From NCBI RefSeq assembly GCF_021605415.1, contig NZ_WKEQ01000002.1, forward strand, positions 1-64,000: a stretch of 64,000 bases of DNA, written 5' to 3'. A model generated the notes under the pieces. That model was not told where the DNA came from. It searched no databases and was given only the letters and a program-made list of their open reading frames with translations. The stretch comes from Pseudomonas syringae. Lineage in GTDB: Bacteria; Pseudomonadota; Gammaproteobacteria; Pseudomonadales; Pseudomonadaceae. Within the stretch, counting starts at the first letter, position 1, and each line of letters opens with the position of its first letter. Position numbers and translations under genes: made by a program. Positions 52,553-63,675 of this stretch are shown here, piece by piece.

Positions 52553-53008
52553 TCAGGTTTTGGCTTTGGCGTGCGCCGCCAGTCGCTCCAGTGCCGCGCG
52601 CAATCCCGGATCACTGATGCCATCGGCCGTTGACTGAATCGTCGCCGCCGCATCCGTCGATAAATCCATCGTATGTCCGGCCGCGCCCTGCTGGACGGTC
52701 GGCGGCTGCACCTTGAACAGAATCCGCGTCAGGCTGGCGAACTCGTCGAACATCTGCAATTGCCGTTGCAGGCGTTTCTGCTGATAACGCAGGCGCGTGG
52801 CCCAATGGCCGTCGGTGACGATCAGCAACAGACTGCCTTCTCGCCATGACGCCACGTGGCAATGCGCGCGGGCGGCGGGTTGCAGTTGGCTTTCGAGCAG
52901 GCGCTGCAAATGGCCGAGTCGTTGGGCGTGGCCGAGTATGGCTTTCAGCGGTTTGGCTTCGCGAAGCAGGACGGCGGGTGCTCTGGCCGTGAGAGGGCGG
53001 AATGCCAT
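52553..53008 (-). CDS. DUF721-domain protein
   Basis: A 151-aa protein with the DUF721 (DciA-related) fold: MAFRPLTARAPAVLLREAKP, LLESQLQPAARAHCHVASWR, LLLIVTDGHWATRLRYQQKR. Members of this group relate to DciA, the replicative-helicase loader; in pseudomonads it is encoded next to secA. A helicase-loading role is possible but not shown by the sequence. The longer frame (to 53095) is unlikely; the ATG at 53008 has GGTG upstream and matches the family start. Divergent from secA. Confidence 0.88.
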   Translation of the reverse strand: MAFRPLTARAPAVLLREAKPLKAILGHAQRLGHLQRLLESQLQPAARAHCHVASWREGSLLLIVTDGHWATRLRYQQKRLQRQLQMFDEFASLTRILFKVQPPTVQQGAAGHTMDLSTDAAATIQSTADGISDPGLRAALERLAAHAKAKT

Positions 53009-53315
53009 GATCGAACACCTGAAGTTACAGAGGCGCCATGGTAGCAGAAAGCGCCCATCGCACCGGCCCATTGCTTTTGTCCCCGCTTTGCCCATTAAAT
53101 CAACGACTAACTTCTGCCCCTGATCGCTTGAAGTTGAACAAAACGCCCCTATTTAAAGTAAGCCCCGTCAAAGCGCAGTGCCAGCATCGTGGAATATCCC
53201 CACTTTCCTCACCACCGTTTCCGGGTAGAATGCTCGTTCGCATGCGGCCATGAGGGCTGCACGGGCGACTCACGGGGCCGCCCTCCATCCCTTTAGTGTG
53301 GAAGATCCTGCCGAT
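53009..53315 (+). promoter_or_regulatory. secA upstream region with probable promoter
   Basis: A TAGAAT at 53226-53231 is a good -10, about 85 nt before the secA start; the -35 (CTTTCC near 53203) is weak. No secM-like gene is visible; the in-frame extension of secA from 53250 is probably untranslated leader. Confidence 0.45.
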
Positions 53316-56054
53316 ATGTTTGCGCCTTTGTTAAAGAAACTTTTTGGAAGCAAGAACGAGCGTGAAGTCAAGCGCATGCTCAAGACGGTGCAGTTCGTCA
53401 ATGCCTTCGAAGAGCAAATGGTGGCCCTTTCGGACGATCAGTTGCGCGCCAAGACCAATGAGTTCAAGGAGCGCATCGCCAAAGGGGAATCCCTCGACAA
53501 GCTGCTGCCCGAAGCCTTTGCGGTCGCTCGCGAAGCCGGCAAGCGCGTCATGGGCATGCGCCACTTCGATGTTCAGCTGATCGGCGGCATGACCTTGCAT
53601 GAAGGCATGATTGCCGAAATGCGTACCGGTGAAGGCAAGACCCTGGTGGCAACGCTGGGCGTTTACCTCAACGCGTTGTCCGGCAAGGGCGTGCACGTTG
53701 TGACCGTGAACGATTACCTGGCCCGCCGGGACGCCAACTGGATGCGTCCGCTCTATGAATTCCTCGGCCTGACCGTCGGCGTCGTGACGCCGTTCCAGCC
53801 GCCGGAAGAGAAGCGCGCCGCCTACGCCGCTGACATCACCTACGGCACCAACAACGAATTCGGTTTCGACTACCTGCGCGACAACATGGCGTTCAGCATG
53901 GAAGAAAAATTCCAGCGCGAACTCAACTTTGCCGTGATCGACGAAGTCGACTCCATCCTTATCGACGAAGCCCGTACCCCGCTGATCATTTCCGGTCAGG
54001 CCGAGGACAGTTCCAAGCTGTACATGGAGATCAACAAACTGATCCCTCAGCTGGAACTGCACGTTGAAGAAGTCGAAGGCGAAGTCACCAAGGCTGGCCA
54101 CTACACTGTTGACGAGAAGACCCGTCAGGTCGAACTCAACGAAGCCGGCCACCAGTTCATCGAAGAAATGCTCACCGGCGTCGGCTTGCTGGCCGAAGGC
54201 GAGAGCCTGTACTCGGCGCATAACCTGGGCCTGCTGACCCACGTTTACGCCGGTCTGCGTGCGCACAAGTTGTTCCATCGCAACGTTGAATACATCGTGC
54301 AGGACGGGCAGGTTGTCCTGGTCGACGAACACACCGGTCGTACCATGCCTGGCCGTCGTTTGTCCGAAGGCCTGCACCAGGCCATCGAAGCCAAGGAAAA
54401 CCTGAACATTCAGGCCGAGAGCCAGACCCTGGCCTCGACCACGTTCCAAAACTACTTCCGTCTGTACAACAAGCTGTCCGGCATGACCGGTACCGCCGAC
54501 ACCGAAGCGTTCGAATTCCACCAGATCTACGGCCTGCAGGTCATGGTCATTCCGCCGAACAAGCCGCTGGCGCGTAAAGACTACAACGATCTGGTGTTCC
54601 TCACCGCCGAGGAGAAATACGCCGCGATCATCAACGACATCAAGGAGTCGATCGCCGCCGGTCGTCCTGTGCTCGTGGGTACCGCGACCATCGAGACGTC
54701 CGAGCACGTGTCGGACCTGCTGAACAAGGAAGGCATCGAGCACAAGGTGCTCAACGCCAAGTTCCACGAAAAAGAAGCCGAAATCATTGCGCAGGCCGGT
54801 CGTCCGGGCGCGCTGACCATTGCCACCAACATGGCCGGTCGCGGTACCGACATTCTGTTGGGCGGTAACTGGGAAGTGGAAGTCGCTTCGCTGGAAAACC
54901 CGACTCCTGAGCAGATCGCGCAGATCAAGGCCGACTGGCAGAAGCGTCACCAGCAAGTGCTGGAGTCCGGCGGCTTGCAGGTGATCGCGTCCGAGCGTCA
55001 TGAATCGCGCCGTATCGACAATCAGTTGCGTGGCCGTGCCGGCCGTCAGGGCGATGCCGGTTCGAGCCGCTTCTACCTGTCGCTGGAAGACAGCCTGATG
55101 CGCATCTTCGCGTCCGACCGCGTGAAGAATTTCATGAAGGCTTTGGGCATGCAGTCCGGTGAAGCGATCGAGCACCGCATGGTGACCAATGCCATCGAGA
55201 AAGCGCAGCGCAAGGTTGAAGGCCGCAACTTCGACATTCGCAAGCAACTGCTCGAGTTCGATGACGTCAACAACGAACAGCGTAAAGTGATCTATCACAT
55301 GCGTAACACGTTGCTGGCCGCCGACAACATCGGTGAAACCATCGCCGACTTCCGTCAGGACGTGCTCAACGCCACCGTCAGCGCACACATTCCGCCGCAG
55401 TCGTTGCCTGAGCAGTGGGATGTCGCCGGTCTGGAAGCGGCGTTGCAGAGCGACTTCGGTGTGGCGTTGCCGATCCAGCAGTGGCTGGACGAAGACGATC
55501 ACCTGTACGAAGAAACCCTGCGTGAAAAGCTCATGACCGAGCTGATGGCCGCGTACAACGATAAAGAAGACCAGGCCGGTGCCGAAGCACTGCGCTCCTT
55601 TGAGAAGCAAATCGTTCTGCGCGTGCTGGACGACCTGTGGAAAGACCACTTGTCGACCATGGATCACCTGCGTCACGGCATTCACCTTCGCGGTTATGCA
55701 CAGAAGAACCCGAAGCAGGAATACAAGCGCGAGTCGTTCACCCTGTTTTCCGAGTTGCTCGATTCGATCAAGCGCGATTCGATTCGTGTGTTGTCGCACG
55801 TTCAGGTTCGCCGCGAAGATCCGGAAGCCGAAGAACAGCGCCTGCGTCAGGAAGCCGAAGCACTGGCCGCTCGCATGCAGTTCGAACACGCCGAGGCGCC
55901 TGGCCTCGAAGCGCAGCCTGAGCAGATCGGTGAAGAGGTTGATGTGGCCCTCGCCGCCGCGCCGGTTCGCAACGAGCAGAAGCTGGGCCGCAACGAACTG
56001 TGCTACTGCGGTTCGGGCAAGAAATTCAAGCATTGCCACGGGCAGATCCAGTAA
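53316..56054 (+). CDS. secA: Preprotein translocase ATPase SecA
   Basis: A 912-aa SecA, the motor of the Sec pathway at the inner membrane. It starts [20 protein letters not shown] and has Walker A ([13 protein letters not shown]), the DEVD-type Walker B ([18 protein letters not shown]), [44 protein letters not shown], and the C-terminal zinc tail [16 protein letters not shown] that binds SecB. Start ATG at 53316 by conservation. A strong terminator follows. The secA-argJ-GST-Nudix order is conserved with P. aeruginosa. Confidence 0.99.
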   Translation: MFAPLLKKLFGSKNEREVKRMLKTVQFVNAFEEQMVALSDDQLRAKTNEFKERIAKGESLDKLLPEAFAVAREAGKRVMGMRHFDVQLIGGMTLHEGMIAEMRTGEGKTLVATLGVYLNALSGKGVHVVTVNDYLARRDANWMRPLYEFLGLTVGVVTPFQPPEEKRAAYAADITYGTNNEFGFDYLRDNMAFSMEEKFQRELNFAVIDEVDSILIDEARTPLIISGQAEDSSKLYMEINKLIPQLELHVEEVEGEVTKAGHYTVDEKTRQVELNEAGHQFIEEMLTGVGLLAEGESLYSAHNLGLLTHVYAGLRAHKLFHRNVEYIVQDGQVVLVDEHTGRTMPGRRLSEGLHQAIEAKENLNIQAESQTLASTTFQNYFRLYNKLSGMTGTADTEAFEFHQIYGLQVMVIPPNKPLARKDYNDLVFLTAEEKYAAIINDIKESIAAGRPVLVGTATIETSEHVSDLLNKEGIEHKVLNAKFHEKEAEIIAQAGRPGALTIATNMAGRGTDILLGGNWEVEVASLENPTPEQIAQIKADWQKRHQQVLESGGLQVIASERHESRRIDNQLRGRAGRQGDAGSSRFYLSLEDSLMRIFASDRVKNFMKALGMQSGEAIEHRMVTNAIEKAQRKVEGRNFDIRKQLLEFDDVNNEQRKVIYHMRNTLLAADNIGETIADFRQDVLNATVSAHIPPQSLPEQWDVAGLEAALQSDFGVALPIQQWLDEDDHLYEETLREKLMTELMAAYNDKEDQAGAEALRSFEKQIVLRVLDDLWKDHLSTMDHLRHGIHLRGYAQKNPKQEYKRESFTLFSELLDSIKRDSIRVLSHVQVRREDPEAEEQRLRQEAEALAARMQFEHAEAPGLEAQPEQIGEEVDVALAAAPVRNEQKLGRNELCYCGSGKKFKHCHGQIQ

Positions 56055-56081
56055 AACCCGCTTCAATTGCTGAAATACCCG

Positions 56082-56114
56082 CGCCGCGACCGGCTCATGC
56101 CGTCGCGGCGTTTT
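56082..56114 (+). terminator. Terminator of secA
   Basis: Nine-base-pair stem CGCCGCGAC/GTCGCGGCG followed by TTTT. Confidence 0.88.
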
Positions 56115-56175
56115 GCCATTTAAACCACCGTGCCCGCGTGGACGGTGCTGACCTCATTAAATAAGGAGCGCATTC

Positions 56176-57393
56176 ATGGCTGTTGGTCTTGGTCCTTTGC
56201 CAACGTTGCACCCGGTTGCCGGTTTTGAACTCGGTATCGCCTCGGCCGGCATCAAGCGCCCGGGGCGTAAAGATGTCGTTGTGATGCGTTGCGCCGAAGG
56301 TTCGACCGTCGCTGGCGTGTTCACGTTGAACGCGTTTTGCGCGGCGCCGGTTATCCTGGCCAGGAAACGCGTGCAAGGCCCGGTGCGTTATCTGCTGACC
56401 AACACCGGCAATGCCAACGCCGGCACCGGCGAGCCAGGCCTCGCGGCTGCCGAGCGCACCTGCGCCAAACTGGCCGAACTGACCGGCGTCGACGCCAGCC
56501 TCGTGCTGCCGTATTCCACTGGCGTGATCGGCGAACCGCTGCCGGTCGAGAAAATCGAAGGCGCGCTGCAAGCGGCGCTGGACGACCTCTCGGAAAACAA
56601 CTGGGAAGCCGCCGCCACCGGCATCATGACCACCGACACCTTGCCAAAGGGCGCCAGCCGCCAGTTCCAGCATGACGGCGTGACCATCACCGTCACCGGC
56701 ATCAGCAAAGGCGCGGGCATGATCCGTCCGAACATGGCAACCATGCTTGGCTACATCGCCACAGACGCCAAAGTCTCCCGCGACGTGCTGCACAATTTGA
56801 TACTGGACGGCGCCAACAAGTCGTTCAACCGCATCACCATCGATGGCGACACTTCGACCAACGACTGCTGCATGCTGATCGCCACCGGCAAGGCTGCCTT
56901 GCCGGAAATCACCCAGGCTGAGGGCGAACTGTTCGCCAAGCTCAAACAAGCGGTGTTTGAAGTGTGCATGGACGTGGCCCAGGCCATCGTGCGTGACGGC
57001 GAAGGCGCGACCAAATTCGTCACCGTTGAAGTCAATGGTGGCGTCAATCACCAGGAATGCCTGGACGTCGGTTACACCGTGGCGCACTCGCCGCTGATCA
57101 AGACCGCGCTGTTTGCGTCCGACCCGAACTGGGGCCGCATCCTTGCAGCCGTTGGCCGTGCCGGCGTGCCGGATCTGGACGTGAGCAAGATCGACGTGTT
57201 CCTTGGCGAAGTCTGCATCGCCAGCCGTGGCGCCCGCGCCGCGACCTACACCGAAGCCCAGGGCTCGGCGGTCATGCAGCAGGAAGAGATCACCATCCGT
57301 ATCGAGCTGGGTCGCGGCGATTGCAGCGAAACCATCTGGACCACGGATCTGTCGCATGAGTACGTAAAAATCAACGCCGAGTACCGTACTTGA
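56176..57393 (+). CDS. argJ: Bifunctional ornithine acetyltransferase / N-acetylglutamate synthase
   Basis: A 405-aa ArgJ of the arginine pathway, moving the acetyl group from N-acetylornithine to glutamate. The autocleavage site, where a threonine becomes the N-terminal nucleophile, is in [13 protein letters not shown]. Other conserved parts are [39 protein letters not shown], and the C-terminal [21 protein letters not shown]-type ribosome site (TAAGGAGCGC) and clear start ATG at 56176. Confidence 0.98.
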   Translation: MAVGLGPLPTLHPVAGFELGIASAGIKRPGRKDVVVMRCAEGSTVAGVFTLNAFCAAPVILARKRVQGPVRYLLTNTGNANAGTGEPGLAAAERTCAKLAELTGVDASLVLPYSTGVIGEPLPVEKIEGALQAALDDLSENNWEAAATGIMTTDTLPKGASRQFQHDGVTITVTGISKGAGMIRPNMATMLGYIATDAKVSRDVLHNLILDGANKSFNRITIDGDTSTNDCCMLIATGKAALPEITQAEGELFAKLKQAVFEVCMDVAQAIVRDGEGATKFVTVEVNGGVNHQECLDVGYTVAHSPLIKTALFASDPNWGRILAAVGRAGVPDLDVSKIDVFLGEVCIASRGARAATYTEAQGSAVMQQEEITIRIELGRGDCSETIWTTDLSHEYVKINAEYRT

Positions 57394-57420
57394 TTTAAGT
57401 CCGGGACCGAGTCGCCGCCA

Positions 57421-57513
57421 TCGCCAGCAGGCCGGCTCCTACAGTGGATTTTCAGCGAACACGATATCGTGCATGACAGAAAACCTTGTAGGAGCCAGCC
57501 AGCCTGCTGGCGA
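57421..57513. repeat. REP pair
   Basis: TCGCCAGCAGGCCGGCTCCTAC and its inverted partner around 57487-57513 (GTAGGAGCCAGCC / GCTGGCGA). Confidence 0.8.
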
Positions 57514-57574
57514 AGATGTCGGCTCAGACACTGACATCCCTTGGGTTACCACTGACGAAAAGGCGCCACACACC

Positions 57575-58207
57575 ATGTCCTTGCACCTGATCATTGGCGA
57601 CAAACTGCTTTCTTCCTGGTCTCTGCGCGGTGCTCTGGCCCTCGAACTGACCGGCGCGCCGTACAGCGAAGAACTGATCAAACTCGGCAAGCCTGATACC
57701 CGCGAGCGAATGCTCAAGCATTCGGCGACCGGCAAAGTGCCGTTGTTGAAGACTGAGCACGGCACTATCGCTGATTCCCTGGCCATTGCCGAATACCTCG
57801 CCGAACAATTCCCTTCAGCCGCGCTGTGGCCCAAAGACCCGGCGGCCCGCGCCCAGGCACGTTCCGCGTGTGCGCAAATGCACGCCGGTTTCTTCGCCAT
57901 GCGCAACCACATGCCGTTCGACCTGGGCCGCAACGCGCCGCTCAACCCGGTGCCGCCGGAAGTGAAAGTCGACATCGAGCGCATGCTCGCGCTGTGGGCC
58001 GAATGTCGTGCCGCGGCAAAAGAGCAAGGGCCCTACCTGTTTGGCAGCGTGTCCTTGGCGGATGCTTTTTTCGCACCGATTGCCGTGCGTTTGCGTACCT
58101 ATCAGGTATCGCTGCCGCCCGCCGATGAAGCTTATGTTGAAACCGTCTACCAATGGCCGGCCTTCAAGGCCTGGCAGAAGGCTGGACTGGAGGAGTTGCA
58201 AAAGTGA
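57575..58207 (+). CDS. Glutathione S-transferase family protein
   Basis: A 210-aa protein. The N-terminal thioredoxin-like domain (MSLHLIIGDKLLSSWSLRGA) has KVPLLKTEHGTIADSLAIAEYLA, with the cis-proline and the glutathione-binding Asp-Ser pair, and the all-helical C-terminal domain has GSVSLADAFFAPIAVRL. SSWS-type members conjugate or reduce substrates with glutathione; the substrate is unknown. The ATG at 57575 is the family start; the open frame begins earlier in REP sequence. The stop overlaps the GTG start of the Nudix gene. Confidence 0.92.
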   Translation: MSLHLIIGDKLLSSWSLRGALALELTGAPYSEELIKLGKPDTRERMLKHSATGKVPLLKTEHGTIADSLAIAEYLAEQFPSAALWPKDPAARAQARSACAQMHAGFFAMRNHMPFDLGRNAPLNPVPPEVKVDIERMLALWAECRAAAKEQGPYLFGSVSLADAFFAPIAVRLRTYQVSLPPADEAYVETVYQWPAFKAWQKAGLEELQK

Positions 58208-59148
58208 AACGCGTACACGTCGCCGCTGCCGTCATCCGTGATCCCAGCGGCAAGATCCTGATCGCTCGCCGTGCCGACAGTCAGCATCAGGGCGGCTTGT
58301 GGGAATTTCCCGGTGGCAAGGTCGAGGCCGACGAGTCGGTGCAAACCGCGCTCGCCCGTGAGCTGCACGAAGAACTGGGCATCGTCGTCGGTGCTGCGCG
58401 ACCGCTGATCAAGGTTCACCACGATTACCCGGACAAGCAGGTGTTGCTCGACGTTTGGGAGGTTTCGAGCTTCACCGGCGAACCTCACGGCGCCGAAGGT
58501 CAGCCTTTGGCCTGGGTGAGCGAGCGGGATCTGGCGAGCTATGAGTTTCCGGCGGCCAATCAGCCGATTGTGGCGGCGGCGCGTTTGCCCGCCGAGTACC
58601 TGATTACTCCGGAAGACCTGGAAACCCCGGCCTTGCTGCGCGGTATCCAGAAGTCGATCGCCAATGGCACCCGACTGATCCAGCTGCGTGCGCCCAACGG
58701 CTATGACCCCAAATACCGTGACCTCGCGGTGGATGCGGCCGGGTTGTGCGCCGGCAAGGCGCAGTTGATGCTCAAGGGACCGTTCGAATGGCTGGGGGAT
58801 TTCCCGTCCGCCGGTTGGCACATCACGTCCGCGCAGCTGCGCAAATACGCGGCCAAGGGTCGTCCATTACCGGCCGAGCGCTGGCTGGCTGCGTCCTGCC
58901 ATAACGCCGAAGAGCTGGCGCTGGCTGAGCAGATGGGCGTGGATTTTGTGACGCTGTCGCCGGTGCAGACGACGCTGACGCATCCGGATGCGGTGCCGTT
59001 GGGTTGGGAACAGGCTTCGACGTTGATTGAAGGGTTCAGCAAACCGGTGTTTCTGCTGGGCGGTGTTGGCCCCGCGGAGCGGGAAAAGGCCTGGGCGGCC
59101 GGGGCTCAGGGTGTGGCGGGGATTCGGGCGTTCTGGCCTGAGGCTTGA
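58204..59148 (+). CDS. Nudix hydrolase / ThiE-like fusion (MutT-type)
   Basis: A 314-aa two-domain protein. Residues 1-130 are MutT-like with the Nudix box (GGKVEADESVQTALARELHE followed by ELGI), which cleaves oxidised nucleotides such as 8-oxo-dGTP and so protects replication. Residues 150-310 are a TIM-barrel domain like thiamine-phosphate synthase (TRLIQLRAPN, FVTLSPVQTTLTHPD, FLLGGVGPAEREKAWAAGAQ). The diphosphate-binding signatures of true ThiE look incomplete, so this half may be non-catalytic. The start is a GTG at 58204, overlapping the GST stop by 4 nt. Confidence 0.93.
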   Translation: MKRVHVAAAVIRDPSGKILIARRADSQHQGGLWEFPGGKVEADESVQTALARELHEELGIVVGAARPLIKVHHDYPDKQVLLDVWEVSSFTGEPHGAEGQPLAWVSERDLASYEFPAANQPIVAAARLPAEYLITPEDLETPALLRGIQKSIANGTRLIQLRAPNGYDPKYRDLAVDAAGLCAGKAQLMLKGPFEWLGDFPSAGWHITSAQLRKYAAKGRPLPAERWLAASCHNAEELALAEQMGVDFVTLSPVQTTLTHPDAVPLGWEQASTLIEGFSKPVFLLGGVGPAEREKAWAAGAQGVAGIRAFWPEA

Positions 59149-59160
59149 TTTGCATAGATG

Positions 59161-59268
59161 CTGCCGGCCCTATCGCTGGCAAGCCAGCTCCCACAGGGTT
59201 TTCGTCGTTCGAAGATGACATGTACACCCTTAAAGCGGTGGGAGCTGGCTTGCCAGCGATGGCGGCAG
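59161..59268. repeat. REP pair
   Basis: ATCGCTGGCAAGCCAGCTCCC at 59172-59192 and its reverse complement at 59240-59260, between convergent genes. Confidence 0.88.
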
Positions 59269-59284
59269 ATCAATCAATACACAT

Positions 59285-59860
59285 CTACGGTTTCGCTGCG
59301 GGCTGCCACAAAATCTCCGCAATCCCTTGCCGCCGCGCAATCAACCGCGCCGCCACAAACAGCAAATCCGACAACCGATTGATGTACGCCAGGCCAACTC
59401 CGGCCAGTGGCTCAAGCGCATTCAAATGCTGGCAGCGCCGCTCCGCGCTGCGCGCCAGACTGCGGCAAACATGAGCCTGGGCAATCAACATCGAGCCGCC
59501 CGGCAAGATGAAATTCTCCAGCGGCCCCAACTCTTCGTTCCACACATCAATCGCCGCTTCGAGTCGTTCGATTTCAGCGTCGTTCAGCGCCCGATATTCC
59601 GGCATTGCCAATTCACCGCCCAGATCGAACAGCCGGTGCTGACAGGGCGCCAACACTTCAATCAGCTCATTCAATCCCGGAAAGATTTCTTGCTCGGCCA
59701 TCAACCCGGCCAGCAATACACCGACCTGACTGTTCAGCGTATCGACCTCGCCGATGGCCTCGATGCGCGGGTGATCCTTGGGCACGCGGCGGCCATCGCC
59801 CAGGCCGGTTTCGCCCTTGTCACCGGTGCGGGTGTAAATCTTCGACAGGCGAAAGCCCAT
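59285..59860 (-). CDS. PduO-type cob(I)alamin adenosyltransferase
   Basis: A 191-aa protein with the ATP-binding start KIYTRTGDKGETGLGDGRRV and the conserved FILPGGSMLIAQAHVCRSLA and RRCQHLNALEPLAGVGLAYI. It adds the adenosyl group to cob(I)alamin to make coenzyme B12. Only three bases separate it from the stop of the upstream histidine kinase gene, so the two are co-transcribed, although no functional link is obvious. Confidence 0.95.
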   Translation of the reverse strand: MGFRLSKIYTRTGDKGETGLGDGRRVPKDHPRIEAIGEVDTLNSQVGVLLAGLMAEQEIFPGLNELIEVLAPCQHRLFDLGGELAMPEYRALNDAEIERLEAAIDVWNEELGPLENFILPGGSMLIAQAHVCRSLARSAERRCQHLNALEPLAGVGLAYINRLSDLLFVAARLIARRQGIAEILWQPAAKP

Positions 59861-59863
59861 GGG

Positions 59864-61900
59864 TTACCTCGGCAGTTGATTGGTTTCAAAAGCAACGGAT
59901 GGCGCGGCCGTCAGTGGCAGGCGCAGGGTGAAGCACGTGCCTTGCCCCGGCGCCGACTGCACCTCCATTTGCCCTTTGTGGTTGTTGGTGATGATGAAAT
60001 ACGACACCGATAACCCGAGCCCGGTGCCCTGGCCGATTTCCTTGGTGGTGAAGAACGGCTCGAAAGTGCGCTTGCGCACGCTCTCGCTCATGCCGATGCC
60101 GTTGTCCTCCACCTGAATTTCGGCCCATGGCGGGTTGAGCCGGGTACGGAGAATGATGCGCCCCGGTTCACGGTCGTCCTCACGCTGATGAATCGCCTGC
60201 GCGGCGTTTTTCAACAGGTTGAGCAGCACTTGTTCGAGTTCGTTGGCAGTGCCCGGTACCGGACCGAGCGCCGGGTCGAACTGGCGAATGATGGCCTGCC
60301 CCTTGAAGTCGAAACCGATGGTCAGGTCAAAGTCGTTGCTTGCGATCTCCACGGCTTGATCGATCAGCGCCGGCAGGTCGCACGGCGCCATTTGCCGGGT
60401 GCTGCGGCGGCTGAAACTGAGCATATGGGTGACGATTTTCGCCGCCCGCGCACCGGCCTGCTGAATGCCGTCGAGCAGTTGCGGCACTTCTCGTGAGGTC
60501 AGGTATCGATTGACGGTGTCCAGCCCGATACCCAGTTGCTCGGCCTGTTCGAGGTTTTTCGGCAAGTCGGGTGACAAGCGGCGGCGGATGTTCTGCACGT
60601 TGTGCAGGATTGCCCCCAACGGGTTGTTGATCTCGTGCGCCATGCCCGCCGCGAGGCCGCCGACCGAGAGCATTTTTTCCGACTGCACCATCATTTCCTC
60701 CAGCGACAGGCGCTGGGTGATGTCATCGATGCGGATCACCACGCCACGCCCGGCGCCGCCCGTCAGCGGGTAAAACGTCAGGGCGTAGTGCCTGGGCTCT
60801 TCGTCCTTGAACCACGTCACGCGCTCTACTTTAGCGACGGTGTGCTGCTCGACGGTGTTCTTGATCTGCGGCAGGAACGGCTTCAACGGTTCGAAGGCGA
60901 GGAAGATCGGCTGGTTCAGCGCTTCATCCAGGCGCGTGCCGGAAAGCGCGCTGGCCTCCTGGTTCCATTGGGTGACGTAGAGTTGCTCGTCGAGAGCGAT
61001 CAGCGCCGACGGCATCGAGTCGATGATGCTGTTGAGGTAGTTCTGAAAGCCGGTGAGCTTCTTCTCGATCTTGCTGCGCACCTGAACTTCAAGTTCCAGT
61101 TTCCGGTTGGTGTGGCGGGTTTCTTCCGCGAGCCCTTGCGCCTGATCGTAAGCCGACTGCGAATCGTCACGAGCGCGTTTGAGCTGCTGCTCTCGGGCTT
61201 CGATACGCGACAGCATGGTATTGAACGCTTCGGCGAGGCTGCCGATTTCGTCGTGGTTGCCGCGAGAGGCGCGCAAGGCGTAGTTCTCTTCGCGGGTGAC
61301 CTGACGCGACAGTTCTTCGAGTTGATGGATCGGCCGGGTGATCAGGCGTTTGATCTGCCGGGCAATCACCAGCCATAGCAGCACACTGAAAATCAGGATG
61401 CCCAGACTGGCGGTGAGCGTGCCGGTGTAGAACGCCATCGGCAATTCGCTGCTGGCGACCAATAGCAGATGCCCGGCGGGGCTGCCGGGGCGGGGCAGGG
61501 TGATCAACTGGTTACTGCGAAATTCAGTCAATTGCCAGGCTTCGATATGACGGTAATGCTCCGGCAGCTTCAGTTTGTCGCCGTGCTGCAACTGGGCGAG
61601 CCGTTCGCCCTTGCCGTCATAAAGCGCGGCGGCACGCAGCGGGGAATAACTGTTGAGTTCCTTAAGCAGGCGTTCGGCGCTTTGTGGCGACTGCAAGGCT
61701 TCGGTGACCAGGCTTGGGTTGGACACCAGCCGGCCGATGGTCTGCAAGGCCTGGGGAGCCATGCTTTCCTGGGAAATGTAATAGGCGGCGCTGATAAAGG
61801 TCAGGTTGGCCACCAGCAATACGGTGGTCAACAACACCAGCAGGGCGGCCAGCAATTTCTGACCGACTGGCAGGTTTTCGAGGCGCTGGCGCAATGGCAT
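59864..61900 (-). CDS. Membrane sensor histidine kinase
   Basis: A 678-aa kinase. The N-terminus has a membrane helix (LLAALLVLLTTVLLVANLTF), a periplasmic sensor of about 120 residues and a second helix (ASLGILIFSVLLWLVI), then a HAMP domain, a coiled coil, a PAS domain (IIDSMPSALIALDEQLYVTQ), the dimerisation box with the phosphorylated His (GMAHEINNPLGAILHN), and a GHKL ATPase domain with N, G1 and G2 boxes (LLNLLKNAAQAI, VEDNGIGM, GQGTGLGLSVSYFII). No response regulator gene is next to it, so the partner is elsewhere. The signal is unknown. Confidence 0.95.
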   Translation of the reverse strand: MPLRQRLENLPVGQKLLAALLVLLTTVLLVANLTFISAAYYISQESMAPQALQTIGRLVSNPSLVTEALQSPQSAERLLKELNSYSPLRAAALYDGKGERLAQLQHGDKLKLPEHYRHIEAWQLTEFRSNQLITLPRPGSPAGHLLLVASSELPMAFYTGTLTASLGILIFSVLLWLVIARQIKRLITRPIHQLEELSRQVTREENYALRASRGNHDEIGSLAEAFNTMLSRIEAREQQLKRARDDSQSAYDQAQGLAEETRHTNRKLELEVQVRSKIEKKLTGFQNYLNSIIDSMPSALIALDEQLYVTQWNQEASALSGTRLDEALNQPIFLAFEPLKPFLPQIKNTVEQHTVAKVERVTWFKDEEPRHYALTFYPLTGGAGRGVVIRIDDITQRLSLEEMMVQSEKMLSVGGLAAGMAHEINNPLGAILHNVQNIRRRLSPDLPKNLEQAEQLGIGLDTVNRYLTSREVPQLLDGIQQAGARAAKIVTHMLSFSRRSTRQMAPCDLPALIDQAVEIASNDFDLTIGFDFKGQAIIRQFDPALGPVPGTANELEQVLLNLLKNAAQAIHQREDDREPGRIILRTRLNPPWAEIQVEDNGIGMSESVRKRTFEPFFTTKEIGQGTGLGLSVSYFIITNNHKGQMEVQSAPGQGTCFTLRLPLTAAPSVAFETNQLPR

Positions 61901-61945
61901 CAGGTTTATCGCAGCAAAGGAACAAGTCGCCAGCGTAGCCGCTGC

Positions 61946-63489
<1,544 letters not shown>

Positions 63490-63510
63490 GATTCCCTGCG
63501 GGAACCCTGT

Positions 63511-63593
63511 GGGGGCGAGCCTGCTCGCGAAGAAGGCGTGTCAATGGCATCACTGTTCAATGACATACCGCCTTCGCGAGCAGGCTCGCTTCC
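63511..63593. repeat. REP pair
   Basis: GGGGGCGAGCCTGCTCGCGA and its inverted partner TCGCGAGCAGGCTCGCTTCC about 45 bases apart. Confidence 0.88.
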
Positions 63594-63675
63594 ACCCTTC
63601 GATTTTGTTTACCGGGCGAATTTTTGCCGCTGAATTTTTTACAGGCCCGGTTCGCCGGACATCAGGAGATGAACA

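Noticed and set aside
53331..56066. A 911-codon open frame antisense to secA
   Set aside because: It mirrors secA exactly in the frame expected from GC-rich codon bias, has no ribosome site, and its translation is a low-complexity shadow.
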